Source of the DNA: Comamonas thiooxydans
GTDB lineage: Bacteria > Pseudomonadota > Gammaproteobacteria > Burkholderiales > Burkholderiaceae_C
Direction of reading: 5' to 3'
Assembly (NCBI RefSeq): GCF_002157685.2
Contig: NZ_AP026738.1
Coordinates: forward strand, 2,914,001 to 2,978,000
DNA length: 64,000 bases
In this document: in pieces, positions 24,725 through 35,646 of the stretch
How the letters are laid out: each line of letters opens with the position of its first letter
How positions within the stretch are numbered: position 1 is the first letter of the stretch
Translations under genes and position numbers: made by a program
The notes under the pieces: model-generated
Databases searched by the model: none
Told to the model about the DNA's origin: nothing
What the model saw: the letters and a program-made list of their open reading frames with translations, nothing else

Positions 24725-26485
24725 ATGAGCGCACCAGCATCCGAAGATAATCTTAAATTTCACCGGTCAAGAATAGCATTGTTTTTTCAAAAATCTACCG
24801 ATCGCCATAAGCTATGGGTAACTATTATTGCTCTACTTGTGATGCAAGTTGTTTTTGCATCTCTAGGATATGAAGGCAGAAAAATATTACAGATAAGCGT
24901 CCTACTTATACCGACTCTATTATTGTTACTAATTCCAATCAATAACTCTAGATTAAATCTAATTAGAGCATTTCTTGTTTGGAGTTTTGTTCTTGTATTT
25001 TTATTAGACTCAGCCGTCCGAGCGCATCTCATCTCAATTTATGCTGCTGCGCCAGATAGTACGATGGTGGTAAGTGCACTTGCAAACACAAATACATCGG
25101 AAATGGGAGGCTATATCTCCACACACATCCGTGATTTCAGTGGATCTAGCATTATTTTACTTATTTCAGCGGGTGTTGCTCTCTGGTTATCTTTAAAAGG
25201 GGCAAGGAAAAGAACGAAGGTCTCGAAGATTGAGCTGATTGCTTTATCCATCATCATTTTGATATCCGCCGTTTCATACATCAGCAAGCCATGGAGAAGG
25301 ATAAATCCTCTAATTTTTTGGTCTAATTTAGCTGAATCCGTAAAGAATACGAAAGATAGCTGGGCATCATATGGAAAAGAACGCGCCTTAGCACAAAGGT
25401 CAGCAAAAAGTGAGATTCCTTCGATTGCTAGAAAAGACAAATCCACCGTAGTTCTTATTATTTCTGAAAGCATAAATCGAGATAACATGCGCATTTATGG
25501 CTACGAAAGAAATACGACGCCGATGCTCGAAAAGCTTCAAAAAGATATGGGCGATAGATTTCTCGTTATCCGTAACTCATGGTCCACGGAAGCAACCACT
25601 ATTCCTGCCATTGATAGCATGATGAACTTCACAACTGCTGAAACAGATACGAAACTAAACATAATTGCTCTCGCAAAAGAAGCAGGATATAAAACTTGGT
25701 GGATAAGCAATCATGATGATATTGCAATTACGCAAAAGCATGCAGCAATGGCCGATGTGATTTCCATGGAAAATAATAAACCAGGTAGATCTAGCAATTC
25801 ACTTGATGAGATTTTATTACCATCATATGAGAATGCCCTTAAAGATTCACACCCTCGGAAATTGATTGTTTTACATATGCTGGGTGCTCATCCTCATTAT
25901 CGTCTGCGATACCCGGAAAAGCAGCCTATATTTACCGATGATGAAGTATCAAGAATAATGTCTGCGGCTGAACGTTCAATGTGGGTTCAGGAATTTAGAA
26001 ATGACTACGATTCAGCTGTTGTTTATCAAGACAGGGTAGTTGCATCTGTCTTTGAAAAATTAATAAGTTCCCCATCCAGTGCAGATGACTATAAGTCCAT
26101 TATTTACGTATCAGATCACGGACAAGAAGTTGGACATCAAACAAATAAAGTTGGTCACAGTCCAAGTACTGCATCCGGTTATAAAATACCCACAATAATT
26201 TGGACATCGACTGGAACTGATGTTGCTTCTAAAAATATATCTGATAGACCATTTAGAGCTGACTGGCTCGCTTGGACCATGTCGGATTTAATGGCATTAA
26301 GATGGAATAGTTACGAGCCATCTCGAAGCATTATCAACCCAAGCTATAGCTGGGTTAGCCCAAGCTTACCTATAAAAGACCCAATAACTGGGGCGTTGTT
26401 GCACATATCAGCCCCAGGCCAGATTTCCCCAACCCCAGGCGCGGCTAGGCCACAGCCACCGTCTGCGGGCAGCCCAGTTCAGTAA
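24725..26485 (+). CDS. Second phosphoethanolamine transferase (sulfatase family), 3' end altered by an IS
   Basis: A 586-codon frame starting at ATG 24725 (AGGA 5 bp before it). There are about five N-terminal helices, then a periplasmic sulfatase domain with ISESINRDNMRIYGY (metal Glu), WSTEATTIPAIDS (nucleophile Thr), LHMLGAHPHYRLRYP and YVSDHGQEVG. It lacks the cysteine pairs of EptA/MCR, so it resembles the CptA/EptC/OpgE side of the family and may modify core sugars or another glycan. From base 26390 (residue ~556) the frame is IS5-derived and the composition turns GC-rich, so the native C-terminus is lost or replaced. All catalytic motifs lie upstream of this point. Confidence 0.85.
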   Translation: MSAPASEDNLKFHRSRIALFFQKSTDRHKLWVTIIALLVMQVVFASLGYEGRKILQISVLLIPTLLLLLIPINNSRLNLIRAFLVWSFVLVFLLDSAVRAHLISIYAAAPDSTMVVSALANTNTSEMGGYISTHIRDFSGSSIILLISAGVALWLSLKGARKRTKVSKIELIALSIIILISAVSYISKPWRRINPLIFWSNLAESVKNTKDSWASYGKERALAQRSAKSEIPSIARKDKSTVVLIISESINRDNMRIYGYERNTTPMLEKLQKDMGDRFLVIRNSWSTEATTIPAIDSMMNFTTAETDTKLNIIALAKEAGYKTWWISNHDDIAITQKHAAMADVISMENNKPGRSSNSLDEILLPSYENALKDSHPRKLIVLHMLGAHPHYRLRYPEKQPIFTDDEVSRIMSAAERSMWVQEFRNDYDSAVVYQDRVVASVFEKLISSPSSADDYKSIIYVSDHGQEVGHQTNKVGHSPSTASGYKIPTIIWTSTGTDVASKNISDRPFRADWLAWTMSDLMALRWNSYEPSRSIINPSYSWVSPSLPIKDPITGALLHISAPGQISPTPGAARPQPPSAGSPVQ

Positions 26486-26990
26486 ACCGATTGGGGATGG
26501 CGGCTCGAATGTGCAGTTCGGCAACTTGGCGGCGACACTCTGGCCCATGCTTTTTGCACTTCCACTCGGCTTCGTCCAGGAACTTGATGCCCGTGGAGTC
26601 GACCAGTAGGCGCAGGCCGGCGGAGCTGGACCGGTAAGACTGCGTTAGCGGTTGCACAACGTGCTGAAGTCGGGAACTGGTCACAGCAGTCCAGACAACG
26701 CCAGTAGTGTCAGAACAAAGCATGTGGTCTGCCGCAAGGTCAATCCAAAGAGGTTTGATGGTCAGGCCGTACTGGATGGCCGCATCGGAGAACTTCGGGC
26801 TGTGCCCGCGTTTGCCGCTGGCAGCTGCAAACCAGCCATGCCTTTGTCCAGCCAGATGGTCGGTGAGCCCCGCGCATTGAGCGCTGCGTTGTATTGCTTC
26901 CAGTTGGTGGTGCGATAGCGGGGTTTGGACTACGGGGACTGACACATCGCACGAGGCTACCTAGCCTTAGCCGGCAATTTGAATACGAAG
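26390..26990 (-). pseudogene. Decayed IS5-family element
   Basis: A broken transposase on the minus strand with recognisable IS5-type pieces (WFAAASGKRGHSPKFSDAAIQYGLTI; LLVDSTGIKFL; KKHGPECRRQ) spread over two frames. The middle and C-terminal parts are missing. GGGGCGTTGTTGCACATATC at 26390 looks like the terminal repeat and marks where it entered the PEtN transferase gene. The right end is not clear. Confidence 0.75.
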
Positions 26991-27077
26991 GACTTCCCGC
27001 CATCTTGGTCTGCTGGATACGCAGTGTCACGTTGGATCGGCAAGCCAATTTCTTCGTCATTCATCAGGAGTCGTGCC

Positions 27078-28138
27078 ATGCAAAACATCGTCCGTGTTGG
27101 GGTAGATCTCGCAAAGAATGTGCTGCAGGCCCATGCAGTCAATGCTCAAGGGAGGATGGTCACTAACCGGGCCATCCAGCGCAGCAAGTTCTTGGCATGG
27201 TGTGCGCAATTACCTGCAGGGTGCCTGATGGTCATGGAGGCTTGCGGTGGTGCGCACCACTGGTGTTCGGCAGTTGCTGCGCATGGACTTGGATGCACGC
27301 ATGATGGCAGCAGCATTGGTTGCACCCTATCGCTTGCAGGGCAAGAGCGGAAACAAAATGCCAATTATGCCGCTGCCATTTGCGAGGCAGCCAGCCGTCC
27401 TCAGATGCGCCTTGTTCCCGTTAAGACTTCAGAGCAGCAGGGCATACTATGTGTGCATCAGCCGCGCGAAGGGTCAATGAGGAACGCACAGCATGCATCA
27501 AACGTATTCGAGAAATGCTCGCCGAGTTTGGCATCGTCCTGCCGCAAAGCCCCAGAGGCTTGCGCACCTATTTGCACGATATCTTGGAAGATGCGAGCAA
27601 TGACCTCGCAGGCGCAGCCCGCATTGCGCTACAGCGTGCACTCATGCATTGACAAGAGCTCGATGAACATCTTCACTGGTGTGAGCAGCGTATTACAGCT
27701 CACTGTGAAGAAGATGCCCAGGTGCAGCGAGCTGCCGCCATCAAGGGCTTGGGATCACTCACTGCATTAGCGATGGTCGGCGACTTCAAGCAGTTTAGGA
27801 AGGGTGCACAGTTTGCCGCCTGGCTTGGGTTGACGCCCAGACAGAATTCCAGCGGAGGCAAATCCAACCTCGGAGCCATCACCAAGCGAGGCGATAGTTA
27901 CCTGCGCACTTTGCTGGTGTAAGGAGCCAAGGCCGTAGTGCTGACCGGCAAACACAACCTCGACCCTATCTCCCAATCGGTAATGGCCTTGAGGCCGCGC
28001 AGTGGCTGGCAAAAGGCCGCCGTGGCTTTAGCCAACAAAAATGCACGCATCCTGTGGGCGCTCATGACACAGGAGCGCACCTGTAACGCAGGCCATGCCA
28101 GCGAACGCCCTAGACCACCCATTTCTGCCGTTGCCTGA
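27078..28138 (+). pseudogene. Decayed IS110-family transposase
   Basis: The pieces read as an IS110/IS1111-type transposase: VRVGVDLAKNVLQAHAV at the start (DEDD catalytic Asp), VMEACGGAHHW, then after a frameshift RMDLDARMMAAALVAPYR, back to the first frame for AAAICEAASRPQMR. The C-terminal transposase_20 domain (IKGLGSLTALAMVGDFKQF; AAWLGLTPRQNSSGGK) is in a third frame. In-frame stops occur at 27650 and 27920. At least three frame changes and two stops make it inactive. Confidence 0.85.
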
Positions 28139-28447
28139 GGCAAGCACTTCAACATGCCAGACGTGAAATCAAAGATGCAATGAACAGGTTAGATCAGCAG
28201 CAGGCAAGCTCGGTTGTTGCATTGTGAGTCGCAATACGTCACGAGATTTGAATAGCACCCTGCTGCGCGGTTTGTTTCAGGGGGCGCACACCTCGTGCCT
28301 AACACCGTCTGTAGATGTGCAGTCTGTTTCTCGTTTCAAGCACCTTGATCGTCTTGGCAGTCAGGTTAGTCAAAAGTTACTGATCAGCGCTTGCGTTGAC
28401 GGGAAGTCCCTGTAGTGCAACAACGCCAATGACAGTCCCTTCTTCTA
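28139..28447. other. Non-coding flank between IS110 remnant and cusF
   Basis: About 310 bp without a recognisable gene. It probably includes the right end of the IS110 element and the transcription end of the cus operon. I see no clear hairpin terminator. Confidence 0.35.
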
Positions 28448-28786
28448 TCAATGGTTCGGTTTCAATTCCGTGACCATAGCTTTGCCATTGATCGACTCTG
28501 CTTGGAACTTCACCTTATCGCCAACCTTTAAGCCGTCGAGCATCTTCTTATCGGATACCTCGAAGCCCATGGTCATGGCCGGCATCGCCAGGTTCGGAAT
28601 ATCTCCGTGACGCAGGACGACAAGGTTCTTTTGGATGTCAACCTTGCGGACTTCACCATCAACTAAGGGCATGGTGGAAGCTGATGCACTTGCAGCTGGC
28701 TTCATTGGCATTTTCATGTCCTGAGCATGGACTGTTGTGAACGCTGCACATGTGAGGGCTGCGGCAAGTAAGTGAGTTGTTTTCAT
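28448..28786 (-). CDS. cusF: CusF periplasmic Cu(I)/Ag(I) chaperone
   Basis: A 112-residue exported protein: signal peptide (AAALTCAAFTTVHA, cleavage near residue 21), a Met-rich stretch (QDMKMPMKPA) and a small OB-like CusF domain. The metal site residues are in place: the GDIPNLAMPAMTMGFEV segment carries the two Met and nearby residues used to bind Cu(I). It is the last gene of the cus operon, 23 bp after cusA. It hands copper to the CusCBA pump. A decayed duplicate lies at 4651-4821. Confidence 0.93.
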   Translation of the reverse strand: MKTTHLLAAALTCAAFTTVHAQDMKMPMKPAASASASTMPLVDGEVRKVDIQKNLVVLRHGDIPNLAMPAMTMGFEVSDKKMLDGLKVGDKVKFQAESINGKAMVTELKPNH

Positions 28787-28809
28787 GGGTCTTTCTTTCT
28801 AAAAAATGG

Positions 28810-31800
28810 TTATGAAGCCTCGACTGAGGACGCTTTTAGGTTCGGAGAGTGGTGTTTAGTGATGGGGCGCTTCCGATGGATCAAGTACCAGGCAGCGGGG
28901 ATGACAAGCATGCTCAATAGCGGGGCCGTGACCATCCCGCCGACCATGGGAGCAGCGATGCGGGTCATGACTTCAGAGCCGGTGCCATGTCCGATCAGGA
29001 TGGGCAATAAGCCCGCCATAACCACGGCAACAGTCATGGCCTTTGGCCGCACGCGCATCACTGCGCCCTCGCGAATGGCAGCCAGCAACGTCTCCTCATT
29101 GTCTGGCTCGCCCGCGGCCAGATGCTGTTTCCATGCGTTCTGCAGGTAGACCAGCATCACGACGCCAAACTCCGCGGCAACGCCGGCCAGAGCAATGAAT
29201 CCCACAGCGGAGGCGACTGACACAGCGTGGCCAAGTGCCCAGATGAACCAAAAGCCTCCCACCAACGAAAACGGTACTGCAGCCATGACCAATGCAGCGT
29301 CACTTGCGCTACGAAACAGTAAGTAGAGAAGCATGAAGATGACGGCCAATGTGAGTGGCACGACGACTGTCATGCGCTCTGTGGCACGCTCTAGATACTC
29401 GAACTGACCGGACCAAGACAATGAATAGCCAGCAGGCATGGTCACCTGTTTTCCGACTAAAGCTTGCATGTCGTGAACGACGGAGCGCAGGTCCCGGCCA
29501 CGCACGTCCACATAGACCCAGCCCGAAAGCCGTGCGTTCTCACTGCGGATCATCGGAGGTCCTTCCGTGACGGCGATTCTCGCCACATCCTGCAGGAGGA
29601 CGGTCGCCCCCTTGTCAGTCACGAAAGGTAGCTTGCGCAGGCGTTCCAGCGAATCACGGATTTCGCGTGGGTAGCGTACGTTCACTGGGAAGCGCTCTCG
29701 CCCCTGAATAACTTCCCCTACATTCTCACCGCCGATGGCGGTGGATATGACCGCCTGCACGTCAGCCACAGAAAGGCCGAACCGTGCCGCGGCGTGTCGG
29801 TCTACATCCACGTCAATGTACCGGCCTCCAGTCAAGCGCTCTGCCAAGGCAGAAGCAACACCAGGCACGCCGCGCACGGCGGACTCAATCTGTGCCGCGA
29901 GCTTGTCGATGGTGGCGAGGTCCGGTCCGGCGACCTTGATGCCGACGGGACTCTTAATGCCGGTGGCCAGCATGTCGATACGGTTGCGGATCGGTGGCAC
30001 CCACACGTTTGATAGACCCGGAACCTTGACCACCCGGTCCAGTTCTTCAACCAACTTCTCCGGGGTCATACCAGGACGCCATTGCTCACGTGGCTTGAAC
30101 TGGATCGTGGTCTCGAACATCTCCAGCGGCGCAGGATCGGTCGCAGTATCTGCTCGTCCTGCCTTGCCGAACACACGCTGAACCTCGGGCACTGTCTTGA
30201 TAAGCCGGTCTGTCTGTTGCAACAACTCTGCGGCCTTTGAGACCGAAATACCAGGTAACGCCGAGGGCATGTACAACAGATCGCCTTCGTCCAGCGGCGG
30301 CATGAACTCACCGCCCAGCCGCATGACCGGAATTGCGGTGATGGCCAGGGCCAATGCCGCTGCCAGCAGCGTGGACTTAGGAAAACGCAAAACCAACTCC
30401 AAAGCAGGCCGGTAAATGGCGATAAGGCTTCTGTTGATAGGGTTCGCAGTTTCCTTTGGAATGCGTCCTCGAATGAGGTATCCCATCAGCACTGGAACCA
30501 GAGTCACCGACAAGCCAGCAGCAGCAGCCATTGCGTAGGTCTTGGTGAAAGCCAGTGGTGAGAACAGCCGTCCTTCCTGGGCCTCTAGGGTGAACACGGG
30601 CAGGAACGACAACGTGATGACCAGCAACGAGAAGAACAGCGCAGGGCCGACTTCCACGGCTGATTGCGCGATCAGTTCCCAGCGCTCGGCCACGGACGGT
30701 GGGCGTCCATGTCGTTCTTCAAAGTGCTCCAGATGCTTGTGCGCAGCTTCGACCAGGACCACCGAGGCATCGACCATAGCCCCTAGAGCAATGGCCACAC
30801 CGCCCAACGAGAGAATGTTCGCGCTCACGCCTTGCCAGTGCATCACGCCAAAAGCCGCTAGCACCCCAATAGGCAGCGTTACAACGGCCACCAGCGCCGA
30901 GCGCAGGTGGAATAGGAAGATGGCACAGACTACGGCGACGACGGCGAACTCCTCCAGGAGCTTGACACGCAGGTTATCGACCGCACGATCAATGAGCTGG
31001 GAGCGGTCATAGGTTTCCACCACCTCAACGCCTTTGGGCAGACTGGGCTTTAGCGTCTCTAGCTTGGCTTTGACGGCTTCGATGGTGGCACGGGCATTCT
31101 TTCCGGAGCGCATGACCACCACACCGCCCGTGACTTCACCCTCGCCATCCAGTTCGGCGATGCCTCGGCGCATTTCTGGGCCGATCTGGACAGTGGCCAC
31201 GTCTTTAAGCAGCACAGGTGTCGCTCCGCTGAGGGTGAGCGGGATGGTACGGAAGTCCTCCAGTGATTGAAGAAATCCGCGCGAGCGCACCATGTACTCG
31301 GTCTCGGCCATTTCCACTACCGAACCGCCCGACGACTGATTGGCCTTCTGCAGAGCCTGCACGACCACGGACTGCGTAATGCCGAGCACTCGCATCCGGT
31401 CCGCGTCGAGCACCACCTGGTATTGACGGACCATGCCGCCGATGCTGGCGACTTCTGCCACATCCGGAACGGTTTTCAGCTCGAATTTCAGAAACCAGTC
31501 GTTGAGGGCTCTCAGCTGTCCAATATCGTTATGGCCGCTGCGGTCGACCAGCGCGTACTCGTAGACCCAGCCCACACCTGTGGCATCCGGGCCTAGCGCG
31601 GCTGTCGCACCTATTGGTAAGCGGCTTTGCACCTGGTTCAGATACTCCACAACCCGTGACCGTGCCCAGTACGGATCGGTCTTGTCGTCGAACAGGATGT
31701 AGACGAAGGAGTCGCCAAAGAACGAATAGCCTCGGACGGTTTTAGCCCCAGGTACGCTCAACATGGTCGTGGTCAGCGGGTAGGTCACGAGGTCTTCCAC

Positions 31801-31980
31801 CACCTGAGGTGGTTTGCCTGGATAGGTGGTGCGGACGATTACCTGCACGTCGCTCAGGTCTGGCAGTGCATCGACTGGAGTGCGAGATGCCGACCAGATG
31901 CCTGCCGCCACAAGGAACGCTGTGACGACCAACACCAAAAAGCGGTTGGCGATGGACCAACGGATAAGGGTAGCAATCAC
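28810..31980 (-). CDS. cusA: CusA/SilA-type RND pump for Cu(I)/Ag(I)
   Basis: A 1056-residue RND efflux pump of the monovalent-cation group. The start is GTG 31980, overlapping the cusB stop by 4 bp (GTGA); a longer frame to 32148 merely runs through cusB. The methionines used by E. coli CusA to relay copper are conserved in [19 protein letters not shown] and NRIDMLATG. The membrane relay shows [16 protein letters not shown]. It captures periplasmic Cu(I) from CusF/CusB and expels it through CusC. The length is normal and the gene intact. Confidence 0.95.
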   Translation of the reverse strand: MIATLIRWSIANRFLVLVVTAFLVAAGIWSASRTPVDALPDLSDVQVIVRTTYPGKPPQVVEDLVTYPLTTTMLSVPGAKTVRGYSFFGDSFVYILFDDKTDPYWARSRVVEYLNQVQSRLPIGATAALGPDATGVGWVYEYALVDRSGHNDIGQLRALNDWFLKFELKTVPDVAEVASIGGMVRQYQVVLDADRMRVLGITQSVVVQALQKANQSSGGSVVEMAETEYMVRSRGFLQSLEDFRTIPLTLSGATPVLLKDVATVQIGPEMRRGIAELDGEGEVTGGVVVMRSGKNARATIEAVKAKLETLKPSLPKGVEVVETYDRSQLIDRAVDNLRVKLLEEFAVVAVVCAIFLFHLRSALVAVVTLPIGVLAAFGVMHWQGVSANILSLGGVAIALGAMVDASVVLVEAAHKHLEHFEERHGRPPSVAERWELIAQSAVEVGPALFFSLLVITLSFLPVFTLEAQEGRLFSPLAFTKTYAMAAAAGLSVTLVPVLMGYLIRGRIPKETANPINRSLIAIYRPALELVLRFPKSTLLAAALALAITAIPVMRLGGEFMPPLDEGDLLYMPSALPGISVSKAAELLQQTDRLIKTVPEVQRVFGKAGRADTATDPAPLEMFETTIQFKPREQWRPGMTPEKLVEELDRVVKVPGLSNVWVPPIRNRIDMLATGIKSPVGIKVAGPDLATIDKLAAQIESAVRGVPGVASALAERLTGGRYIDVDVDRHAAARFGLSVADVQAVISTAIGGENVGEVIQGRERFPVNVRYPREIRDSLERLRKLPFVTDKGATVLLQDVARIAVTEGPPMIRSENARLSGWVYVDVRGRDLRSVVHDMQALVGKQVTMPAGYSLSWSGQFEYLERATERMTVVVPLTLAVIFMLLYLLFRSASDAALVMAAVPFSLVGGFWFIWALGHAVSVASAVGFIALAGVAAEFGVVMLVYLQNAWKQHLAAGEPDNEETLLAAIREGAVMRVRPKAMTVAVVMAGLLPILIGHGTGSEVMTRIAAPMVGGMVTAPLLSMLVIPAAWYLIHRKRPITKHHSPNLKASSVEAS

Positions 31981-33497
31981 TTGGCGCCTCCGGTGGTTCC
32001 TGCGTCGCTGCCGCTTTTCTTCACGGAGACGACTTCCCAATCTAGGGGCCCGCCTTTTCGGAACTCGAAGCGCACCAGATCTCCTGGCTTCAAACCCGTG
32101 AGCGTCATCAAGTCGGCCTTGCCAAAGCTCATTGTCATGGCGGGCCACTTGAGAGCAGCCACGGGGCCATGCGAAATCGTGATCCCGTCGTCATCGATGC
32201 TTTCCACTTTGCCCTCTCCTCGGTAGATGGAGGTGGCTTCGGTGGCCGTAGCGGAAGACGGCTGGGATTGGCCGGCTTCCATGGCTCCCAGAGCTGACTT
32301 GAGCCGCGCTTCGGAGTCCACTAGGAATTGGCCGCTGGTAATTACTTCCTCGCCTTCGCGCAAGCCTTGCAGCACCTCCAATTGATCACCCAAGTCCTCA
32401 CCCAGTTTGATTTCCCGAGGCTCGAAGTTGTCAGACTCCTTGCGGACGATGACCAATGCACGGGTGCCGGTACGGATGACGGCTTCAGCAGGCACGACCA
32501 GGCGAGAGGTTGGAGCCCCGCCAACCTGCAAGCGCAGCAGCAACCCCGGTATCAGTTTGCCGCTGCGGTTATCGACCTCGAATCGTGCCTGCAAGGTGCG
32601 CGTGCTGGCGTTGACCTGCGGTAGGATCTCCTTCAATTCGCCGTCGAAGGTTTGGGATGCATCGGCTTGCAGAACGGCCTTGACCTTCTGGCCACGCGTC
32701 AGACGTACGGCTTGTGCTTCCGGCACTTCAGCCACGGCCCAGACCTTCTCTAGGCCGGAGATACGGAACAACGTAAGGCCAGGTGACACCTGGGCTCCAT
32801 CTCGCACACCAAGTTCCGTCACCACGCCATTTACCGGAGCCTGCAAGGTATAGCGAGCTTGGGCGACCCCGGTTTCCTCACTCTTGCGTACCAGTTCTGC
32901 GGGGATGGACATGGCGCGCATGCGCTCACGGGTTGCCGTAATAAGTTCCAGGGGCACACCTGAACGCTTGAGTGCGAGCAGTTCGTTTTGTGGCCCCAGC
33001 CACTCGGGCGCAAAAATGGTGGCCAAAGCCTGACCTTTGCGAACCTGATCCATGGGAGCGCGCACAGCCAAATGCTCGACATAGCCGGCAACACGGGTCT
33101 GAACGGCGACGCTCAGACGCTCATCGAACTGCACCGTTCCAACGGCGTCGAACGACGCGCCGATGTCGGCTCGCTTGACCGTCGCGGTCCGAATGCCAAG
33201 GTTCTGCTGCACCGTAGAACTGACTTTGACGCCCGTGTCATTGGCTTCGTCCGCATAGACGGGCACCAGTTGCATGTCCATGAATGGCGACTTGCCTGGC
33301 TTGTCAAAGCGAGGTCCCGGCACCATGGGGTCATGCCAGTAGAGGACCTTGCGCTCGCCTGTGGGAGCCTTGGATTCCGAGGCGGCTACGGCCTGGGGGG
33401 CAGCGCCTTCGGAGGTCAAGCGGCCAATAAAGAAGCCACCGGCTGCCAGCAGTACGCCTGCCGTAACCAATGAAGTGACCAGTGCTGTGCGCTTCAT
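31977..33497 (-). CDS. cusB: CusB adaptor with N-terminal metal-binding and C-terminal CusF-like domain
   Basis: A 506-residue membrane-fusion protein, longer than E. coli CusB (407). After the N-terminal anchor comes a heavy-metal-binding segment ([22 protein letters not shown], residues ~52-75), then hairpin, lipoyl and barrel parts. From residue ~425 there is a CusF-like domain: [19 protein letters not shown] followed by [16 protein letters not shown], with the W, M and M of the Cu(I) site. So this adaptor carries its own chaperone domain in addition to the free CusF. It overlaps cusC by 4 bp upstream and cusA by 4 bp downstream. Confidence 0.93.
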   Translation of the reverse strand: MKRTALVTSLVTAGVLLAAGGFFIGRLTSEGAAPQAVAASESKAPTGERKVLYWHDPMVPGPRFDKPGKSPFMDMQLVPVYADEANDTGVKVSSTVQQNLGIRTATVKRADIGASFDAVGTVQFDERLSVAVQTRVAGYVEHLAVRAPMDQVRKGQALATIFAPEWLGPQNELLALKRSGVPLELITATRERMRAMSIPAELVRKSEETGVAQARYTLQAPVNGVVTELGVRDGAQVSPGLTLFRISGLEKVWAVAEVPEAQAVRLTRGQKVKAVLQADASQTFDGELKEILPQVNASTRTLQARFEVDNRSGKLIPGLLLRLQVGGAPTSRLVVPAEAVIRTGTRALVIVRKESDNFEPREIKLGEDLGDQLEVLQGLREGEEVITSGQFLVDSEARLKSALGAMEAGQSQPSSATATEATSIYRGEGKVESIDDDGITISHGPVAALKWPAMTMSFGKADLMTLTGLKPGDLVRFEFRKGGPLDWEVVSVKKSGSDAGTTGGAK

Positions 33498-34726
33498 TGG
33501 GCACCTCCCTGAGCGATGGGTTTGAGGTTTAGTTGGGCCTGCGTACGTACCAAATCACGCTGCAGTGCGAGGAGTTTTCTCTGAGCTTCGACCTCGGCAT
33601 GTCGTGCCTCAAACACGGCGGTCAGGGCCAATTGATTTGAGCGGTAGGCTGCCAGGGCGGCGGAAGTGCGCTGTCTGGCCGGAGTCACTACGGAGCCTTG
33701 GTATCTCTCGATACGCTGCTGCAGGCGCGCGGCGTCGCTAGTCAAGGTGCGGTAATCGGCCATGGCTGCGCGCATTCCCTCCGTCAGGTCAGCCTCTGCT
33801 TTGTCCACCATGGACAGCTTGGCCGAGGTTTCGCGGTCTTGGCGCTGGCTTGGTGCGATTTGGAGCGGGATGCTGACGCCGACTGAAACCAAATCGGAAT
33901 AGCCAGTGCGCTGGCCGTAGGAAACTTCCCAGGTCCAGTTGGGAGAGCGCTCTTTGGCTGCGACGTTCGCATTCTGGCGAGCAATTTCGACGTCGCTTTT
34001 TAAGCCAGCGACGGCTGGATATCTCGCCACGTAGTCCCGCTCCTCGGGAACCGGGAAGGTCGGTGGCTTGTTGAGAGCGTCGGGAAGAACGCCGATCCAG
34101 CGTTGCAGACTGACCATGGCTGCAGACTGCTGTTGGCGAACCTCTTCACTTTCATCCTCTGCAATCCCTTTGGCGGATAGGAGTTGCAACGCTTCTGCGC
34201 TGTTGCCTGTGGCAGCTGCTATGCGGCTTTTTGCCGCATTCAGCTCCTCGTGCAAGTGATGTTCGGTCTGGGTGGTTAGCTTGAGTGCTTCAGTGGCGAA
34301 CCAAGCATCGACATACGCCATGCTGGCCTGCAGGCGAGCCTCGGCTTCGGCAATGTCTTTTTGTACGGCGTCGCGGTCGGCTCTTGCACGAGCCGCACCT
34401 TCGCGCGCGGCTCGTTTATCGGCGGAGAGCCACTCCTGGCTGACACCGATGCGCTTCATTGTCATGGACTCACGGGTACCGCTGAAGCGGTCTGAGCCGG
34501 TAACCGGGAAATTGTCGATGCCGGCCCGCAGCATGGGGTCTGGCAGCTGACCCGCAGCCTGGATGGAATGGACAGAGCCTTGCATCGCCGCCTGGGCTGC
34601 GCGGGCTGCTTCGGAGCGTTGGACGGCCAAGCTTATTGCCTGGTCGAATGAAATCGATTCTGCAGCAGCAACGGCCGGCAGAAAGACGGCAGCCAGGGAG
34701 GCCGCTCGCAAAAAAATAGGGGACAT
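33494..34726 (-). CDS. cusC: CusC-type outer-membrane factor
   Basis: A TolC-family outer-membrane channel of 410 residues from ATG 34726 (MSPIFLRAASLAAVFLPAVA). That start gives a clean signal peptide and follows GGAG; a 429-residue frame starts further upstream. Two helical repeats rich in Ala and Gln form the OEP fold. It is first of the cusCBA trio and overlaps cusB by ATGA. No N-terminal lipobox cysteine is obvious, so it differs from the lipoprotein E. coli CusC. Confidence 0.88.
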   Translation of the reverse strand: MSPIFLRAASLAAVFLPAVAAAESISFDQAISLAVQRSEAARAAQAAMQGSVHSIQAAGQLPDPMLRAGIDNFPVTGSDRFSGTRESMTMKRIGVSQEWLSADKRAAREGAARARADRDAVQKDIAEAEARLQASMAYVDAWFATEALKLTTQTEHHLHEELNAAKSRIAAATGNSAEALQLLSAKGIAEDESEEVRQQQSAAMVSLQRWIGVLPDALNKPPTFPVPEERDYVARYPAVAGLKSDVEIARQNANVAAKERSPNWTWEVSYGQRTGYSDLVSVGVSIPLQIAPSQRQDRETSAKLSMVDKAEADLTEGMRAAMADYRTLTSDAARLQQRIERYQGSVVTPARQRTSAALAAYRSNQLALTAVFEARHAEVEAQRKLLALQRDLVRTQAQLNLKPIAQGGAQ

Positions 34727-34802
34727 GGAAACTCCGTGGACGAATGAGGGCATCGCCGGCGTATGGACAAGCCATGCCAGCACCAGTCAGTCGACGGAGT
34801 GA

Positions 34803-35186
34803 TCAGACTCTGAGTCTGAGAGTAGAGAGAAAAAGAGGGTCCGGAGGCGGTCGAACCTCCAAGGTGATGGGCCAGGACACTGCAAGTGCAGCATCAAATT
34901 CGAGCACTAGCGGCAGTTCCAACACCTGCACGATGGCAGGTAATGACGCCACGGGCAGTTTGACTGCTTCGAAGGTCACATCCGGGGCATTGGTGTACTG
35001 ATGACACAGAACCGGTTGCTGTTGGTCCATACCTTCGCATGGTATGCCGGCCTCCATCCTGGCCGTCATTGCATCAACGCCTTCCTCCTGTGGGCAGACG
35101 TAACCCGCCAACGCCAACTGTGCGAACAGCAGCGAAAGCGCCACAAGGACTGCGGTGGATAGGCGGTGAATGCGACTTCGTAGCAT
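34803..35186 (-). CDS. Small exported protein of unknown family heading the cus operon
   Basis: About 127 residues from ATG 35186. It has a basic N-terminus and a signal or anchor helix (LSTAVLVALSLLFAQLALAG), then a short region with three Cys and several Met/His (YVCPQEEG, IPCEGMDQ, VLCHQYTN), a hydrophobic segment (LPAIVQVLELPLVLEF) and a proline-rich tail. I do not recognise the family. It lies 76 bp before cusC on the same strand and is probably co-transcribed. The thiols and methionines would suit a periplasmic copper ligand, but that is inference. The start is uncertain. Confidence 0.6.
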   Translation of the reverse strand: MLRSRIHRLSTAVLVALSLLFAQLALAGYVCPQEEGVDAMTARMEAGIPCEGMDQQQPVLCHQYTNAPDVTFEAVKLPVASLPAIVQVLELPLVLEFDAALAVSWPITLEVRPPPDPLFLSTLRLRV

Positions 35187-35207
35187 GGCAGCAGTTAGTG
35201 TAGTCAA

Positions 35208-35646
35208 TCTACCAGGGGTACGCGGTGAAGGCCATACGTTGCTACCGATCTTTAAATGCTACAGATCTTCGGCAAGCCAGTGGTTAACTCGCATCCTAGG
35301 AGCAAACGCTACAGCTGTGTCTGAAGGAAGCGCGACACCGTATGCACAACTCAGTTCTGAAGAAGGCGGTGTCCTGTCCCATCCTCAAGTTAATGGATGA
35401 GGAAACATGCAATGTGATGCTCGGTAGCGATATCCGCCTCGGTGAGTCCGCGCATCGTTGAACCCAGTGTCGCCCCCCTAAGTGATGATTGCGATCATCT
35501 GGGCCGAAATTCTTCCGGGAAATTTGTAGTTAGCTCAAGCTTATGTTCTACATGCAGAGGCCTCTGTTGCTTGAGGCCTCTGCGGTAGATCGGAACAAAA
35601 ATGCAGGAAAGAGCTGCATCCGCGATGCATGCGTCTTTGATGGAGA
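35208..35646. other. Intergenic region with hairpin at 35554-35583
   Basis: About 440 bp without a gene. It should contain the cus operon promoter near 35200. At 35554-35583 an 11-bp perfect stem (GCAGAGGCCTC and its complement, 8-nt loop) lies 64 bp after the DUF4148 stop and is a terminator candidate for that gene, though no T-run follows. I find no good CusR box here. Confidence 0.45.
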
